This document shows positions 1-8,324 of a DNA stretch of 64,000 nucleotides, in pieces. The position numbers and the translations under genes were made by a program. The stretch's first letter is position 1. Each line of letters starts with the position of its first letter. This stretch comes from MAG-120531 sp038125995 (GTDB lineage: Bacteria; Bacteroidota; Bacteroidia; Flavobacteriales; Flavobacteriaceae): positions 36,793-100,792 of the forward strand of contig JAYPEX010000009.1 of NCBI GenBank assembly GCA_038125995.1. The letters run 5' to 3'. Below the pieces are notes generated by a model. It made no database searches. It saw nothing but the letters and a program-made list of their open reading frames with translations, and was not told the DNA's origin.

Positions 1-208
1 ATTCTTTAAAAAGGAGTATTCTTCCCATGTTTACATCCTTCAAAAGCCCAAAAAGATCAAATAAAGCCCGCAGCCTTTTTAATTTTTTTAATAAAGGGAT
101 TTGCTTTACAATTTTGCAAAAGTCGCTTAGAGGTCTTTATATGAAGTCGATTTCGATAAGAAACGATTATTAATCGCGTGTTATGCTATAAGAAACGTCT
201 ATAATTGT
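1..208. other. Intergenic left edge, no gene seen
   Basis: AT-rich sequence between the window edge and the 3' end of the DoxX-like gene. I see no convincing reading frame, tRNA or strong hairpin. It may hold the terminator of the leftward DoxX/holB transcript or the end of a gene outside the window, but nothing decides this. Confidence 0.5.
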
Positions 209-604
209 TTAAAGAGCCATTTCTGACAGATAGAGGCTTGTCATGCAGACTAAAATATAGATCATCAAATTTGCAGAGGATTGATAATCTTTTGCGATTC
301 GTTGACCGATGAGTAAGATCAAAAAACAACTAAACGAAGCCAAGCTTCCGAGATAAACAAATTGAAAATTCTCAAAACGAATAAGTTCATACAGACCATA
401 AAGCAATAACATACTGCTGATCAATTCCAGAGCGATTATTACATAAAAAAGAAGATTGATATAAGGAAGAACCACGGTATCTTTAAAATGTTCTTTTAGC
501 CAATATTGATAGGATGAAATGTCTACTAATTTTTCACCTATACTAAAGATAAACGTGATGAGTAAACTCATAGACAAGAGCATAACTGCCGTGGAACTAA
601 TCAT
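209..604 (-). CDS. DoxX-like small integral membrane protein
   Basis: 131-residue protein with four predicted membrane helices (about residues 4-22, 48-72, 80-100, 110-128). After helix 1 it has the GEKLVD stretch and WLKEHF (35-40), and GQRIAKDY (100-107) follows helix 3. This pattern matches what I know of flavobacterial DoxX/MauE-like proteins, whose biochemical role is unclear; no catalytic motif is visible. Its ATG overlaps the holB stop as ATGA, so it is very likely translationally coupled to holB and shares its transcript. The function is unknown, and the family call rests on topology and these short motifs. Confidence 0.65.
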   Translation of the reverse strand: MISSTAVMLLSMSLLITFIFSIGEKLVDISSYQYWLKEHFKDTVVLPYINLLFYVIIALELISSMLLLYGLYELIRFENFQFVYLGSLASFSCFLILLIGQRIAKDYQSSANLMIYILVCMTSLYLSEMAL

Positions 605-1752
605 TTTATACCAGTAGGTTTTTTATGAATATATCTTGTGAGCTCTAGGGCCATATCGGTTAGAATGATTTTGGAATTTCCATTTCTTTCGATGTGATAC
701 ATGGCCTTTTCAAGCGCTTCGACGATGAACTCAATATTGTTTTCGTGAACATAAACAGCGAATTTTTCAAAGTCAAAACCGGCGACATCTACCTTCATAA
801 AACACAATTTATCGACACCGTAGTTGGCCATAAGAGCTTGACGCATCATTCTTAAAGCGTAATTCAAAAAATTCTTTTGAGTTTCTCTTCCTGTTTTTGA
901 TACTTCTGTAGCCCACATCAACAAATCGTGTACAGCAGCTTTGTTGCCTTTAGCCTTAAATGCTATTCGAACCCAATGTACAAACCACCTAGCAAATACC
1001 TGGTCTTCTGAAGTGTTGTGAATTAAATCAAAAGCCTTGTTGAGATCTCCATGGGCTCTATGGGCAAGTTCTTTTGCTTTGTCAAAAGAAACCCCTTTAT
1101 CAATAAGCGCTACCTCGATTTCAGATTCTGAGATTCGTTTGAAAAAACTGATTTGACAACGCGAACGAATCGTTGGTAATATATTTTCAACGGAATCAGC
1201 AACTAAAATAAAAACGGTGTCTTCTGGGGGTTCTTCCAAGAGCTTCAGCAATTTGTTAGCCGTCTCGGTATTCATGGTATCTGCCCGCCAAATAATCAAC
1301 ACCTTATAGCCTCCTTCATAGGATTTAAGGGAGGTCTTTTTAACAATTTCAGAAGCTTCGTTGACTCCTATTCTCCCCTGTTTATTTTCAACTCCTAAGA
1401 CCTGATACCAGTCGAAAAGATTCCCGTAGGGTTGATCGATTAAGAAGTTTCTCCACTGTTCTGTAAAGTGATCGCTGACTGGCTTTTTAAATTCAGTTGT
1501 CGGAACCACCGGATATGCGAAGTGGATATCAGGATGATTAAAATGAGAACATTTGATTAGACAGGAATCTCTTAGTTGTGGATCTAAGTGCTTACTAGAC
1601 ACGAGTTCTGTCGCAAAAGCCAGGGCCATTCCTAGCGTCCCACTGCCCTCTTCTCCAATGAATAAGTGCGCGTGAGCCACTCTTGACTTGTCAATCGAAG
1701 CTTTAAGTTGCTTTGCTATAAGTGTATTTCCAATAAGCTCGTCAAATTGCAT
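601..1752 (-). CDS. holB: DNA polymerase III subunit delta' (clamp loader)
   Basis: 383-residue AAA+ protein of the clamp loader, which opens the beta clamp and loads it onto primed DNA. The N-terminus keeps a P-loop-like GEEGSGTLGM (33-42), degenerate as expected for delta', which does not hydrolyse ATP. LLKLLEEPPEDT (168-179) and the SRC motif (197-199) are classic delta'/gamma signatures. The usual four-cysteine zinc module is not evident; only Cys64 and Cys68 lie in that region. The gene diverges from pgk across a 137-bp gap and is followed by the DoxX-like gene with an ATGA overlap. Confidence 0.93.
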   Translation of the reverse strand: MQFDELIGNTLIAKQLKASIDKSRVAHAHLFIGEEGSGTLGMALAFATELVSSKHLDPQLRDSCLIKCSHFNHPDIHFAYPVVPTTEFKKPVSDHFTEQWRNFLIDQPYGNLFDWYQVLGVENKQGRIGVNEASEIVKKTSLKSYEGGYKVLIIWRADTMNTETANKLLKLLEEPPEDTVFILVADSVENILPTIRSRCQISFFKRISESEIEVALIDKGVSFDKAKELAHRAHGDLNKAFDLIHNTSEDQVFARWFVHWVRIAFKAKGNKAAVHDLLMWATEVSKTGRETQKNFLNYALRMMRQALMANYGVDKLCFMKVDVAGFDFEKFAVYVHENNIEFIVEALEKAMYHIERNGNSKIILTDMALELTRYIHKKPTGIK

Positions 1753-1859
1753 ACGCTAATATAACAAAGACCGTTTAATCAGCTTCTACAGTTCGTTAAA
1801 TAATTAAAAGCAGCTTTTTAGAATTAACATTTGAACTGTTAGTTTTAGGCAGAATTAAG

Positions 1860-1867
1860 TACATTTG
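1860..1867 (+). promoter_or_regulatory. -7 promoter element of pgk
   Basis: TACATTTG is a perfect match to the Bacteroidota -7 consensus TAnnTTTG, 22 nt before the pgk start codon. A TTTG at 1830-1833 is 26 nt upstream, longer than the usual 19-nt spacing, so the -33 element is uncertain. Confidence 0.6.
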
Positions 1868-1889
1868 TGTTTCAAAAATTATAACTATT

Positions 1890-3086
1890 ATGAAAAGCAT
1901 TTCTGAAATTGATTTTAAGGGAAAAACCGTACTGATTCGCGTTGACTTTAATGTGCCATTAAACGAGGATAAAAAAGTTACAGATAACAATAGAATTACT
2001 GCTGCAAAACCAACAATTGACGCAGTTGTAAAAGGAGGAGGAAAAGCCGTTTTAATGAGCCATTTAGGAAGACCGAATGGAGAGCGAAATTTTGATTTTT
2101 CACTGAAGCATATTTTATCTGAAGTAGAGGCGGTTTTAGGGCAGAACGTTGTTTTTTCAGAAGAATGCGTGGGAGCTACTGCAAAAGAAGCGGTTGATTC
2201 ACTAGCTGCAGGAGGAATCCTATTATTGGAAAACTTGAGATTTCATAAAGAAGAAACGGTAGGAGATGAAGTTTTTGCAAAAGAGCTTTCTGAATTAGCC
2301 GATTTTTATATCAACGACGCCTTTGGAACTGCTCATAGGGCTCATGCTTCAACAACTGTAGTAGCACAATTCTTCAAAGGAAACTGTTGTTTTGGCAGTC
2401 TATTGGCAAAAGAAATTGACGCAATTGAAAAGGTGATGAGAACAGGTGAAAAGCCAATTACCGCAATCCTTGGAGGATCTAAAGTTTCTTCAAAAATCAC
2501 GATTATAGAAAACATCTTAGACAAGGTTGATCATATGATTATCGGTGGAGGTATGGCGTATACCTTTATCAAGGCACAAGGAGGATCGATTGGAAACTCT
2601 ATTTGTGAGGACGATAAAATGGAATTAGCTCTTGATATTTTAAAACAAGCGAAGGCTAAAGGCGTTCAAATTCACTTACCAGTAGATGTGGTGGCGGGGG
2701 ATGATTTTAGCAACGACGCCAACACGAGAGTATTTCCAAGTAATGCCATCGAAAAGGGATGGGAAGGAATGGATTCCGGACCTGAAACTCAAAAGCATTC
2801 TAGAGAAATTTTATTGTCTTCTAAGACCATCTTGTGGAATGGTCCTGTAGGAGTTTTTGAAATGGACACCTTCTCAAAAGGAACCATCAATATCGGAAAT
2901 TCTATAGCTGACGCCACTAAAGCAGGAGCCTTTTCACTTGTTGGCGGAGGTGATTCAGTTGCAGCTGTAAAACAATTTGGCTTTGAGCACAAAGTCACTT
3001 ATGTGTCTACTGGAGGTGGAGCGATGTTAGAATCCTTAGAAGGAAGAACGCTTCCTGGAATCGCCGCGATCTACGAAATGGCCTAA
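1890..3086 (+). CDS. pgk: Phosphoglycerate kinase
   Basis: 398 residues, the normal length of the family. It transfers phosphate from 1,3-bisphosphoglycerate to ADP in glycolysis and works in reverse in gluconeogenesis. Visible signatures are RVDFNVP (17-23), SHLGRP (57-62), the nucleotide-binding GGSKVSSK stretch in the middle, and the C-terminal GGGDS and TGGGAMLE loops. It has its own promoter. The lytic transglycosylase gene starts 4 nt after its stop codon, so pgk probably heads a three-gene transcript ending at the terminator near 5570. Confidence 0.98.
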   Translation: MKSISEIDFKGKTVLIRVDFNVPLNEDKKVTDNNRITAAKPTIDAVVKGGGKAVLMSHLGRPNGERNFDFSLKHILSEVEAVLGQNVVFSEECVGATAKEAVDSLAAGGILLLENLRFHKEETVGDEVFAKELSELADFYINDAFGTAHRAHASTTVVAQFFKGNCCFGSLLAKEIDAIEKVMRTGEKPITAILGGSKVSSKITIIENILDKVDHMIIGGGMAYTFIKAQGGSIGNSICEDDKMELALDILKQAKAKGVQIHLPVDVVAGDDFSNDANTRVFPSNAIEKGWEGMDSGPETQKHSREILLSSKTILWNGPVGVFEMDTFSKGTINIGNSIADATKAGAFSLVGGGDSVAAVKQFGFEHKVTYVSTGGGAMLESLEGRTLPGIAAIYEMA

Positions 3087-3090
3087 TCAG

Positions 3091-4572
3091 ATGAAAAAAA
3101 TAACGGTCTTTGGGTTTTTTATTCTTGTATTCTTGGGGGTCAGCGCTCAAGAGGGAACTACTGTTTCATTAGAACAAAAACCCAAAGACAGTATTAAAAG
3201 CAAGAAAGAAACTCCTCGAGTCTTTCAGGATCTTTTAGCGACTGCTCACACCGACAGTCTCTGGCTTGCTTCTTTAGCAGAGATGATTCCCCTTGGAGAA
3301 ATCGCCTCAGACTTAGTAGCCCCTATCGATCACAGTGATTTTAAGAAAGACAGCATTATGAGTCGTTTGGATCTATTAGATCAGAAGACGATTTTCAATG
3401 TGACTTACCATCCTTCATTGGAATCCGTTATTCGCACCTTTCTAACTGATAAAAGGGAATTGATGCAGCGTGTTTTAGATCGTTCAAAATATTACTTTCC
3501 ACTATTTGAACAAGAATTAGACGCGGCTGGATTACCTCTGGAGATCAAGTATTTGGCTATTGTTGAATCAGCCTTAAATCCACAGGCCAAATCAAGAGTT
3601 GGAGCCACAGGACTTTGGCAGTTTATGTATGCCACCGGTAAGATGCATCAGCTTTCTGTTTCAAACTACGTGGATGATCGTCAAGACCCTGTAAAATCGA
3701 CAAAAGCAGCTGTCGCCTATCTCAAGCAACTCTATAAGATTTTTGGGGATTGGAATCTCGCTTTAGCAGCCTATAATTCGGGTCCTGGAAACGTCAATAA
3801 AGCGATTCGAAGATCCGGCGGAAAGAAAGACTTTTGGGCCATAAGACCCTTTTTGCCTCGTGAAACTTCAGGATATGTTCCAGCTTTTATGGCCAGTATG
3901 TTCATTTTTGAATATGCGGAAGAACTCGGATTTCAAAACAGAGCCATTGACACACCGCTTTATGCAACGGATACCATTCACGTCAAGAACTGGATTAACT
4001 TCGAGCAGGTTTCGAGACTGGCAAATGTCGATATCGAAAAAATAAAACAACTCAATCCGTCTTATAAACTCGACATTGTTCCATATGTAAAAGGCTCTGA
4101 TTTTAGTCTTCGATTACCCCTCGATGCTCTTGGTCGATTTGTTGCCAATGAAGACAGCATCTATTCCGTAATCGCAGCTGAGTTTGAAGCCAACAAACCC
4201 AAAAGCCCAATGCTCGTAGAGGCTGAAGCTCCTCTGAGGTATCGTGTTCAAAGTGGTGATTTCTTAGGAAAAATCGCTGAAAAATACGGAGTGTATGTCA
4301 GTCAAATTAAGCGTTGGAACAACTTGAGTTCCAACACCATTCAAGTTGGCCAACTGCTGCTTATTTATCCTAGAAAATTTCCAAAGACGACTGCAACTTC
4401 GACAACTAGTTCGAATCAAAAATACTATACGGTTCGCTCTGGAGATTCGCTCTGGAGTATCTCTAAGAAATTTAATGGCATAAGTTTTGAGGATTTAAAA
4501 AAGTGGAATGCACATTTGGGGTCTAATATTGCTGTTGGTACCAAGGTGCTTTTGTGTAACTGCACGCCTTAA
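3091..4572 (+). CDS. LysM-containing lytic transglycosylase (MltD-like)
   Basis: 493 residues with a signal peptide (about 1-19, ending VSAQ). The SLT catalytic domain spans about 135-250 and has the general-acid Glu159 in VESALNP, GLWQFM (174-179) and AAYNSGPGNV (226-235). Two LysM domains follow, near 385-430 and 446-490, each starting with a YxVxSGD-type motif; these bind peptidoglycan glycan chains. The enzyme should cleave murein to 1,6-anhydro products in the periplasm. It lies 4 nt after pgk and 3 nt before the DUF4837 gene, so it is part of one operon. The domain order resembles MltD, but I would not claim orthology. Confidence 0.92.
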   Translation: MKKITVFGFFILVFLGVSAQEGTTVSLEQKPKDSIKSKKETPRVFQDLLATAHTDSLWLASLAEMIPLGEIASDLVAPIDHSDFKKDSIMSRLDLLDQKTIFNVTYHPSLESVIRTFLTDKRELMQRVLDRSKYYFPLFEQELDAAGLPLEIKYLAIVESALNPQAKSRVGATGLWQFMYATGKMHQLSVSNYVDDRQDPVKSTKAAVAYLKQLYKIFGDWNLALAAYNSGPGNVNKAIRRSGGKKDFWAIRPFLPRETSGYVPAFMASMFIFEYAEELGFQNRAIDTPLYATDTIHVKNWINFEQVSRLANVDIEKIKQLNPSYKLDIVPYVKGSDFSLRLPLDALGRFVANEDSIYSVIAAEFEANKPKSPMLVEAEAPLRYRVQSGDFLGKIAEKYGVYVSQIKRWNNLSSNTIQVGQLLLIYPRKFPKTTATSTTSSNQKYYTVRSGDSLWSISKKFNGISFEDLKKWNAHLGSNIAVGTKVLLCNCTP

Positions 4573-4575
4573 ATT

Positions 4576-5565
4576 ATGAAGAAAATTCTTGTCATTCTAG
4601 CTATTTTATCGACCTTAGGCTCTTGTAAGAACACTACAGATTCCGATTATACTTTTTTACCTAAATCCATAGGCCCCATTCATTCCGTTTTGGTTGTCAT
4701 GGAAGACGCACTATGGAATTCAGCACTAGGAGACAGTATTCGTTCTTCTTTTTACGCCCCCGTTAAAGGGCTTTCGCTTGTGGAATCTCGTCTGCAGATT
4801 CAGCACATTCCACCCTCCATATTTACGGGAACCATCAAGCAAAACAGAACCGTTTTATTTGCGGAAATAGATTCGCTTTCTCAAGCCTATATGAGACAAG
4901 ACGTCTATGCCACGCCCCAGCAGGTTGCTGTGATTAAAGGCAGAACAACCCAGGAGTTGATCGATTCCTTTGCGGATCACTATGAGGAGTTTATAGAGGC
5001 GTTTAGAGATATAGAATTAGCAGAAACTCAAGAGCGCTTTAAGCGATCTCTGAGCAAAGATAAATGCCTTGAAGAGCTCTTTGGAGTTCGATTGAATATG
5101 CCGTCGATCTATCAACTCGGAAAAAAGTCGGATGACTTTCTTTGGTTTGATCGCCCAGTGCCCAAGGGGACCTTAAACCTCATTGCCTACGAACTGCCTT
5201 CAGGAGTTTTTACACAGCCCAATGATTTAGTTGGAGACCTTATTTTTAGAAGAGATGCGGTAGTGAGTGAACATATTCCAGGACCAGATGTCCCTGGCAA
5301 AACAACTTATATGCTTACTGAAAACATCTTGAGACCTTATGTAAAAGCTGTTACAGTTTCTGGACTACCGGCTGTTGAAATGAGGGGGATGTGGGAAATG
5401 CACAACTATGCGATGGCTGGACCCTTTGTAAGCTATTTTATCAACGACAAGAAAAACGACCGTATATTAGTGCTCGAGGGCTTTGTGTTTGCTCCAAATG
5501 AGCTCAAGCGCAATCTTTTATTTGAACTAGAAGCCATTATTAAAACGCTTGAAATAGTCGAATAA
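4576..5565 (+). CDS. DUF4837 family lipoprotein
   Basis: 329 residues. A short hydrophobic leader ends in the lipobox LGSC with Cys17 as the lipidation site, so it is a predicted outer- or inner-membrane lipoprotein. The rest is soluble, with a long acidic helical region around 100-165. I recognise it as the Bacteroidota DUF4837 family, whose function is not known. The gene starts 3 nt after the lytic transglycosylase stop and ends just before a hairpin terminator, so it is the last gene of the pgk transcript. Co-transcription with a murein hydrolase suggests an envelope role, by inference only. Confidence 0.8.
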   Translation: MKKILVILAILSTLGSCKNTTDSDYTFLPKSIGPIHSVLVVMEDALWNSALGDSIRSSFYAPVKGLSLVESRLQIQHIPPSIFTGTIKQNRTVLFAEIDSLSQAYMRQDVYATPQQVAVIKGRTTQELIDSFADHYEEFIEAFRDIELAETQERFKRSLSKDKCLEELFGVRLNMPSIYQLGKKSDDFLWFDRPVPKGTLNLIAYELPSGVFTQPNDLVGDLIFRRDAVVSEHIPGPDVPGKTTYMLTENILRPYVKAVTVSGLPAVEMRGMWEMHNYAMAGPFVSYFINDKKNDRILVLEGFVFAPNELKRNLLFELEAIIKTLEIVE

Positions 5566-5567
5566 AA

Positions 5568-5592
5568 AAACCGCTCTAAGGCGGTTTCTTAC
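5568..5592. terminator. Bidirectional intrinsic terminator
   Basis: Stem AAACCGC / GCGGTTT around a 6-nt loop, between the convergent DUF4837 gene (+) and tatA (-). On the minus strand the stem is followed by a run of seven T; on the plus strand the tract is TTTCTT. It should end both transcripts. Confidence 0.85.
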
Positions 5593-5614
5593 AATTTTAT
5601 TTTAAGAAAATAAC

Positions 5615-5809
5615 TTATTCTTTGTTTTCCTTTTTAGGGTCCACAGTGTCGTTTTCTTCTTTAGAAGCGTCCTTAAACTCTTTAATTCCACTTCCTAATC
5701 CGCGCATTAATTCTGGAATTTTCTTTCCTCCGAATAAGAGTAATACGAGAATTACTACAATTACGATTTGGTATGGTCCAGGAATTAAGGGTAAAAACAG
5801 TGATGTCAT
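5615..5809 (-). CDS. tatA: Twin-arginine translocase subunit TatA/TatE
   Basis: 64 residues when started at the ATG at 5809. A TTG at 5833 would add eight residues (MFLQNFKI), but the family normally begins a few residues before the helix, so the ATG is preferred. One N-terminal membrane helix is followed by LLLFGGKKIPEL and then the amphipathic helix MRGLGSGIKEFKD, the TatA hallmarks. A short charged Lys/Glu/Asp tail ends the protein. TatA forms the pore of the Tat pathway for folded proteins. No tatC is in the window. The gene stands alone with its own -7 element and terminator. Confidence 0.93.
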   Translation of the reverse strand: MTSLFLPLIPGPYQIVIVVILVLLLFGGKKIPELMRGLGSGIKEFKDASKEENDTVDPKKENKE

Positions 5810-5830
5810 GATTTTGAAATTTTGTAAAAA

Positions 5831-5838
5831 CAAATGTA
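5831..5838 (-). promoter_or_regulatory. -7 promoter element of tatA
   Basis: On the minus strand this reads TACATTTG, a perfect TAnnTTTG element, 21 nt upstream of the ATG at 5809. It overlaps the alternative TTG start at 5833, which argues against that start. No clear TTTG is seen at the -33 distance. Confidence 0.6.
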
Positions 5839-5914
5839 ATAAAAAACTTCAAAGATGCTTGTGTTTCGACACTTTTAAGATGAATTCTCTGTATAATTCA
5901 ACATTTTTTTGGCC

Positions 5915-5922
5915 TATATTTG
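5915..5922 (+). promoter_or_regulatory. -7 promoter element of the M23 peptidase operon
   Basis: TATATTTG, a perfect -7 consensus, ends only 7 nt before the ATG at 5930. Transcription would start at or next to the start codon, giving a nearly leaderless mRNA. No good -33 box lies at the usual distance. Confidence 0.5.
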
Positions 5923-5929
5923 TTTTTAA

Positions 5930-6799
5930 ATGAACAAACCGAAGAAAAAAAACAAGGAACTCAAAAAGAAATGGCTTCATCACTATCGGTTGGTAGTGCT
6001 CAATGAAGACACATATGAGGAAAAGTATTCTCTAAAATTGAACAGGCTAAGTGTGTTCGTTTATTTGGGGCTTGGTTCTGTTTTTTTAGTGGCAATTACA
6101 ACTTTAATAATTGCCTTTACACCTCTTCGAGAATATATTCCGGGTTATTCTTCAACAGATCTCAGAAGAACGGCCTTGCTTTTAGAAGAACAGACCGATT
6201 CACTGTCAAGGGCGATTCGACATAACAACCTATATCTAGAGCGTATTCGAATGGTATTAAATGGCGATTATACGACTGCTGAAATGGATCGTGATTCGCT
6301 TTTGCAAAATTATAATTTGGATACGGTTGCCATAAGTATCAATCCTATTAAAGAAGATTCAATTCTCAGAGAACAGGTGTCCATGGAGGAGAAATACAAT
6401 TTATTTTATCAGGGAGGGGAACCAACAGAATTGGTGCTTTACCCTCCTTTAGAAGGAGTGGTTTCGGACTCATTTGATCCACAGAACAATCATTACGCTA
6501 TTGATATTATCGCTCAAACAAAGGCTCCTGTTAAAGCAATAGCCGAGGGAATGGTGGTGTTCTCCGATTGGACCTCAGAGACTGGCTATGTCATCATCAT
6601 CGAACACTCAGACGATTTTATATCAGCCTATAAACACAATGGGTCCTTATTCAAAAAACAGGGAGATCAAGTAGAGGCAGGAGAGGCAATTGCTACTGTT
6701 GGAAATACTGGAGAGTACACCACTGGACCTCATTTGCACTTTGAACTTTGGAAAGAATTGAAACCCGTAAATCCAACCAATTATATTGATTTTAACTAG
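5930..6799 (+). CDS. M23 family metallopeptidase, membrane anchored
   Basis: 289 residues. A basic cytoplasmic N-terminus (1-38) is followed by one membrane helix (about 41-64), a coiled-coil-prone linker (78-110) and a C-terminal LytM/M23 domain (about 170-280). Zinc ligands are present: His188 and Asp192 (HxxxD) and HLH at 268-270, with a further His236. It is therefore probably an active murein endopeptidase acting on peptide crosslinks in the periplasm, unlike the EnvC-like protein at 28 kb. The GH3-family gene starts directly after its stop codon, so the two are co-transcribed. Confidence 0.92.
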   Translation: MNKPKKKNKELKKKWLHHYRLVVLNEDTYEEKYSLKLNRLSVFVYLGLGSVFLVAITTLIIAFTPLREYIPGYSSTDLRRTALLLEEQTDSLSRAIRHNNLYLERIRMVLNGDYTTAEMDRDSLLQNYNLDTVAISINPIKEDSILREQVSMEEKYNLFYQGGEPTELVLYPPLEGVVSDSFDPQNNHYAIDIIAQTKAPVKAIAEGMVVFSDWTSETGYVIIIEHSDDFISAYKHNGSLFKKQGDQVEAGEAIATVGNTGEYTTGPHLHFELWKELKPVNPTNYIDFN

Positions 6800-8299
6800 A
6801 TGATTCCATTAAAAGCCATAGCCGCTAAGCTCTTTGCAGCTCGAATAGACAAGAGTACAAAAAAGTGGAGTTCTAATCCTGTTAAAATTCAAAAAACTCT
6901 TTTTTATTCACTGATCGAAAACGCTAAAGGGACGGCTTTTGGTAAAGATCACGGATTTGACAGAATAAAGAGTCATCAAGACTTTGTAAATGCAGTGCCC
7001 ATTCGCGATTATGAGGATTTAAAGCCCTATATCAATCGTGTGATCAATGAAGAAAAGGACGTGCTGTGGCCAGGATTTCCCTCCTACTTTGCAAAGACCT
7101 CAGGAACCACCTCTGGAGCCAAATACATACCGATAACTGTGGTGTCTATGAAACAGCAGGTGCGCGCCTCTAGAGATGCAATTCTATCCTATATTCACGA
7201 GACTGGAAATGCAGATATCGTTCTAAGAAAGATGATTTTTTTGCAGGGAAGCCCAAAGCTCGATGCATCTAAAAAGATCAAAACAGGCCGACTTTCAGGG
7301 ATTTCAGCACATTATGTGCCTAACTACCTTCAAAAGAACAGATTGCCTTCTTGGGAAACCAATTGTATTGAGGACTGGGAAACTAAGGTAGACGCTATAG
7401 TTGAAGAGACGATCCATCAGGATATGGGAGTGATTGCCGGAATTCCTTCATGGGTTCAAATGTATTTTGAGAAGCTCAAGGAGAAATCTGGTAAACCCAT
7501 TACGGAGCTCTTTAAAAACTTTCAATTGTTTATCTACGGAGGCGTGAATTACAAGCCGTATCAAGCCAAGTTTGTCGAGCTCATGGGCAAGGAGGTCGAT
7601 TCTATTGAATTATTTCCTGCAAGCGAGGGATTTTTTGCCTACCAAGATCAACAAAGCGAAGTTGGGATGCTACTTTGTTTGGACCACGGGATTTTTTATG
7701 AATTTATTGAGGCTGATCACTTTTTTGATGAAACCCCCAGGCGTTTAACCATCGCAGAGGTTCAAAAAGGTGTGAATTACGCGATGATTATTTCAACCAA
7801 CGCAGGACTTTGGGCTTATAATATCGGGGATACAGTTCAGTTTGTGTCGACAGACCCCTACCGAGTGATTGTTTCAGGGCGTATTAAGCATTTCATATCA
7901 GCCTTTGGAGAGCACGTTATTGCGAAAGAGGTCGAGTATTCTATGAAAAAGGCAATCGACGATTGTGGAGGTTCTGTGGTAGAGTTTACAGTAGCCCCTC
8001 AAATTGTTCCAAAAGATGGAGAACTCCCCTATCACGAATGGTTTGTAGAGTTTGAACAGCTTCCTGAAGACCTCAATGCTTTTACCCAGGCATTGAACTT
8101 AGAAATGCAGTCGCAAAACACCTATTACGACGACCTCATCAAGGGAAATGTTTTACAGCGACTTCAAATTCGAATTGTTCAAAAGGGGGGTTTTACCAAC
8201 TTAATGAAGAAACGAGGAAAATTAGGAGGTCAAAATAAAATTCAACGACTGGCCAACGATCGCAGTTTAGCAGATGAACTCGTCGATTATATCCAATAA
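6800..8299 (+). CDS. GH3 auxin-responsive promoter family protein
   Basis: 499 residues with the GH3 fold, an adenylate-forming enzyme class related to plant acyl-acid amido synthetases. The ATP-binding P-loop is TSGTTSGAKYIP (100-111); a second conserved block, FPASEGFFAYQ, lies in the middle. In plants these enzymes join amino acids to hormones through an acyl-adenylate. In Bacteroidota the family is common but the substrate is not established. It starts immediately after the M23 peptidase stop (TAGATG), so it should be made from the same mRNA. No acyl-carrier or amino-acid partner gene is adjacent. Confidence 0.85.
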   Translation: MIPLKAIAAKLFAARIDKSTKKWSSNPVKIQKTLFYSLIENAKGTAFGKDHGFDRIKSHQDFVNAVPIRDYEDLKPYINRVINEEKDVLWPGFPSYFAKTSGTTSGAKYIPITVVSMKQQVRASRDAILSYIHETGNADIVLRKMIFLQGSPKLDASKKIKTGRLSGISAHYVPNYLQKNRLPSWETNCIEDWETKVDAIVEETIHQDMGVIAGIPSWVQMYFEKLKEKSGKPITELFKNFQLFIYGGVNYKPYQAKFVELMGKEVDSIELFPASEGFFAYQDQQSEVGMLLCLDHGIFYEFIEADHFFDETPRRLTIAEVQKGVNYAMIISTNAGLWAYNIGDTVQFVSTDPYRVIVSGRIKHFISAFGEHVIAKEVEYSMKKAIDDCGGSVVEFTVAPQIVPKDGELPYHEWFVEFEQLPEDLNAFTQALNLEMQSQNTYYDDLIKGNVLQRLQIRIVQKGGFTNLMKKRGKLGGQNKIQRLANDRSLADELVDYIQ

Positions 8300-8324
8300 G
8301 AGATTAAAGCCTTATTTTTAAACT

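Noticed and set aside
5810..5833. TTG start adding eight residues to TatA
   Set aside because: It overlaps the -7 promoter box and TatA proteins start close to the membrane helix.
5861..5872. Small hairpin GTGTTTCGACAC between tatA and the M23 gene
   Set aside because: The stem is only 4 bp with a TTCG loop and nothing supports a function.
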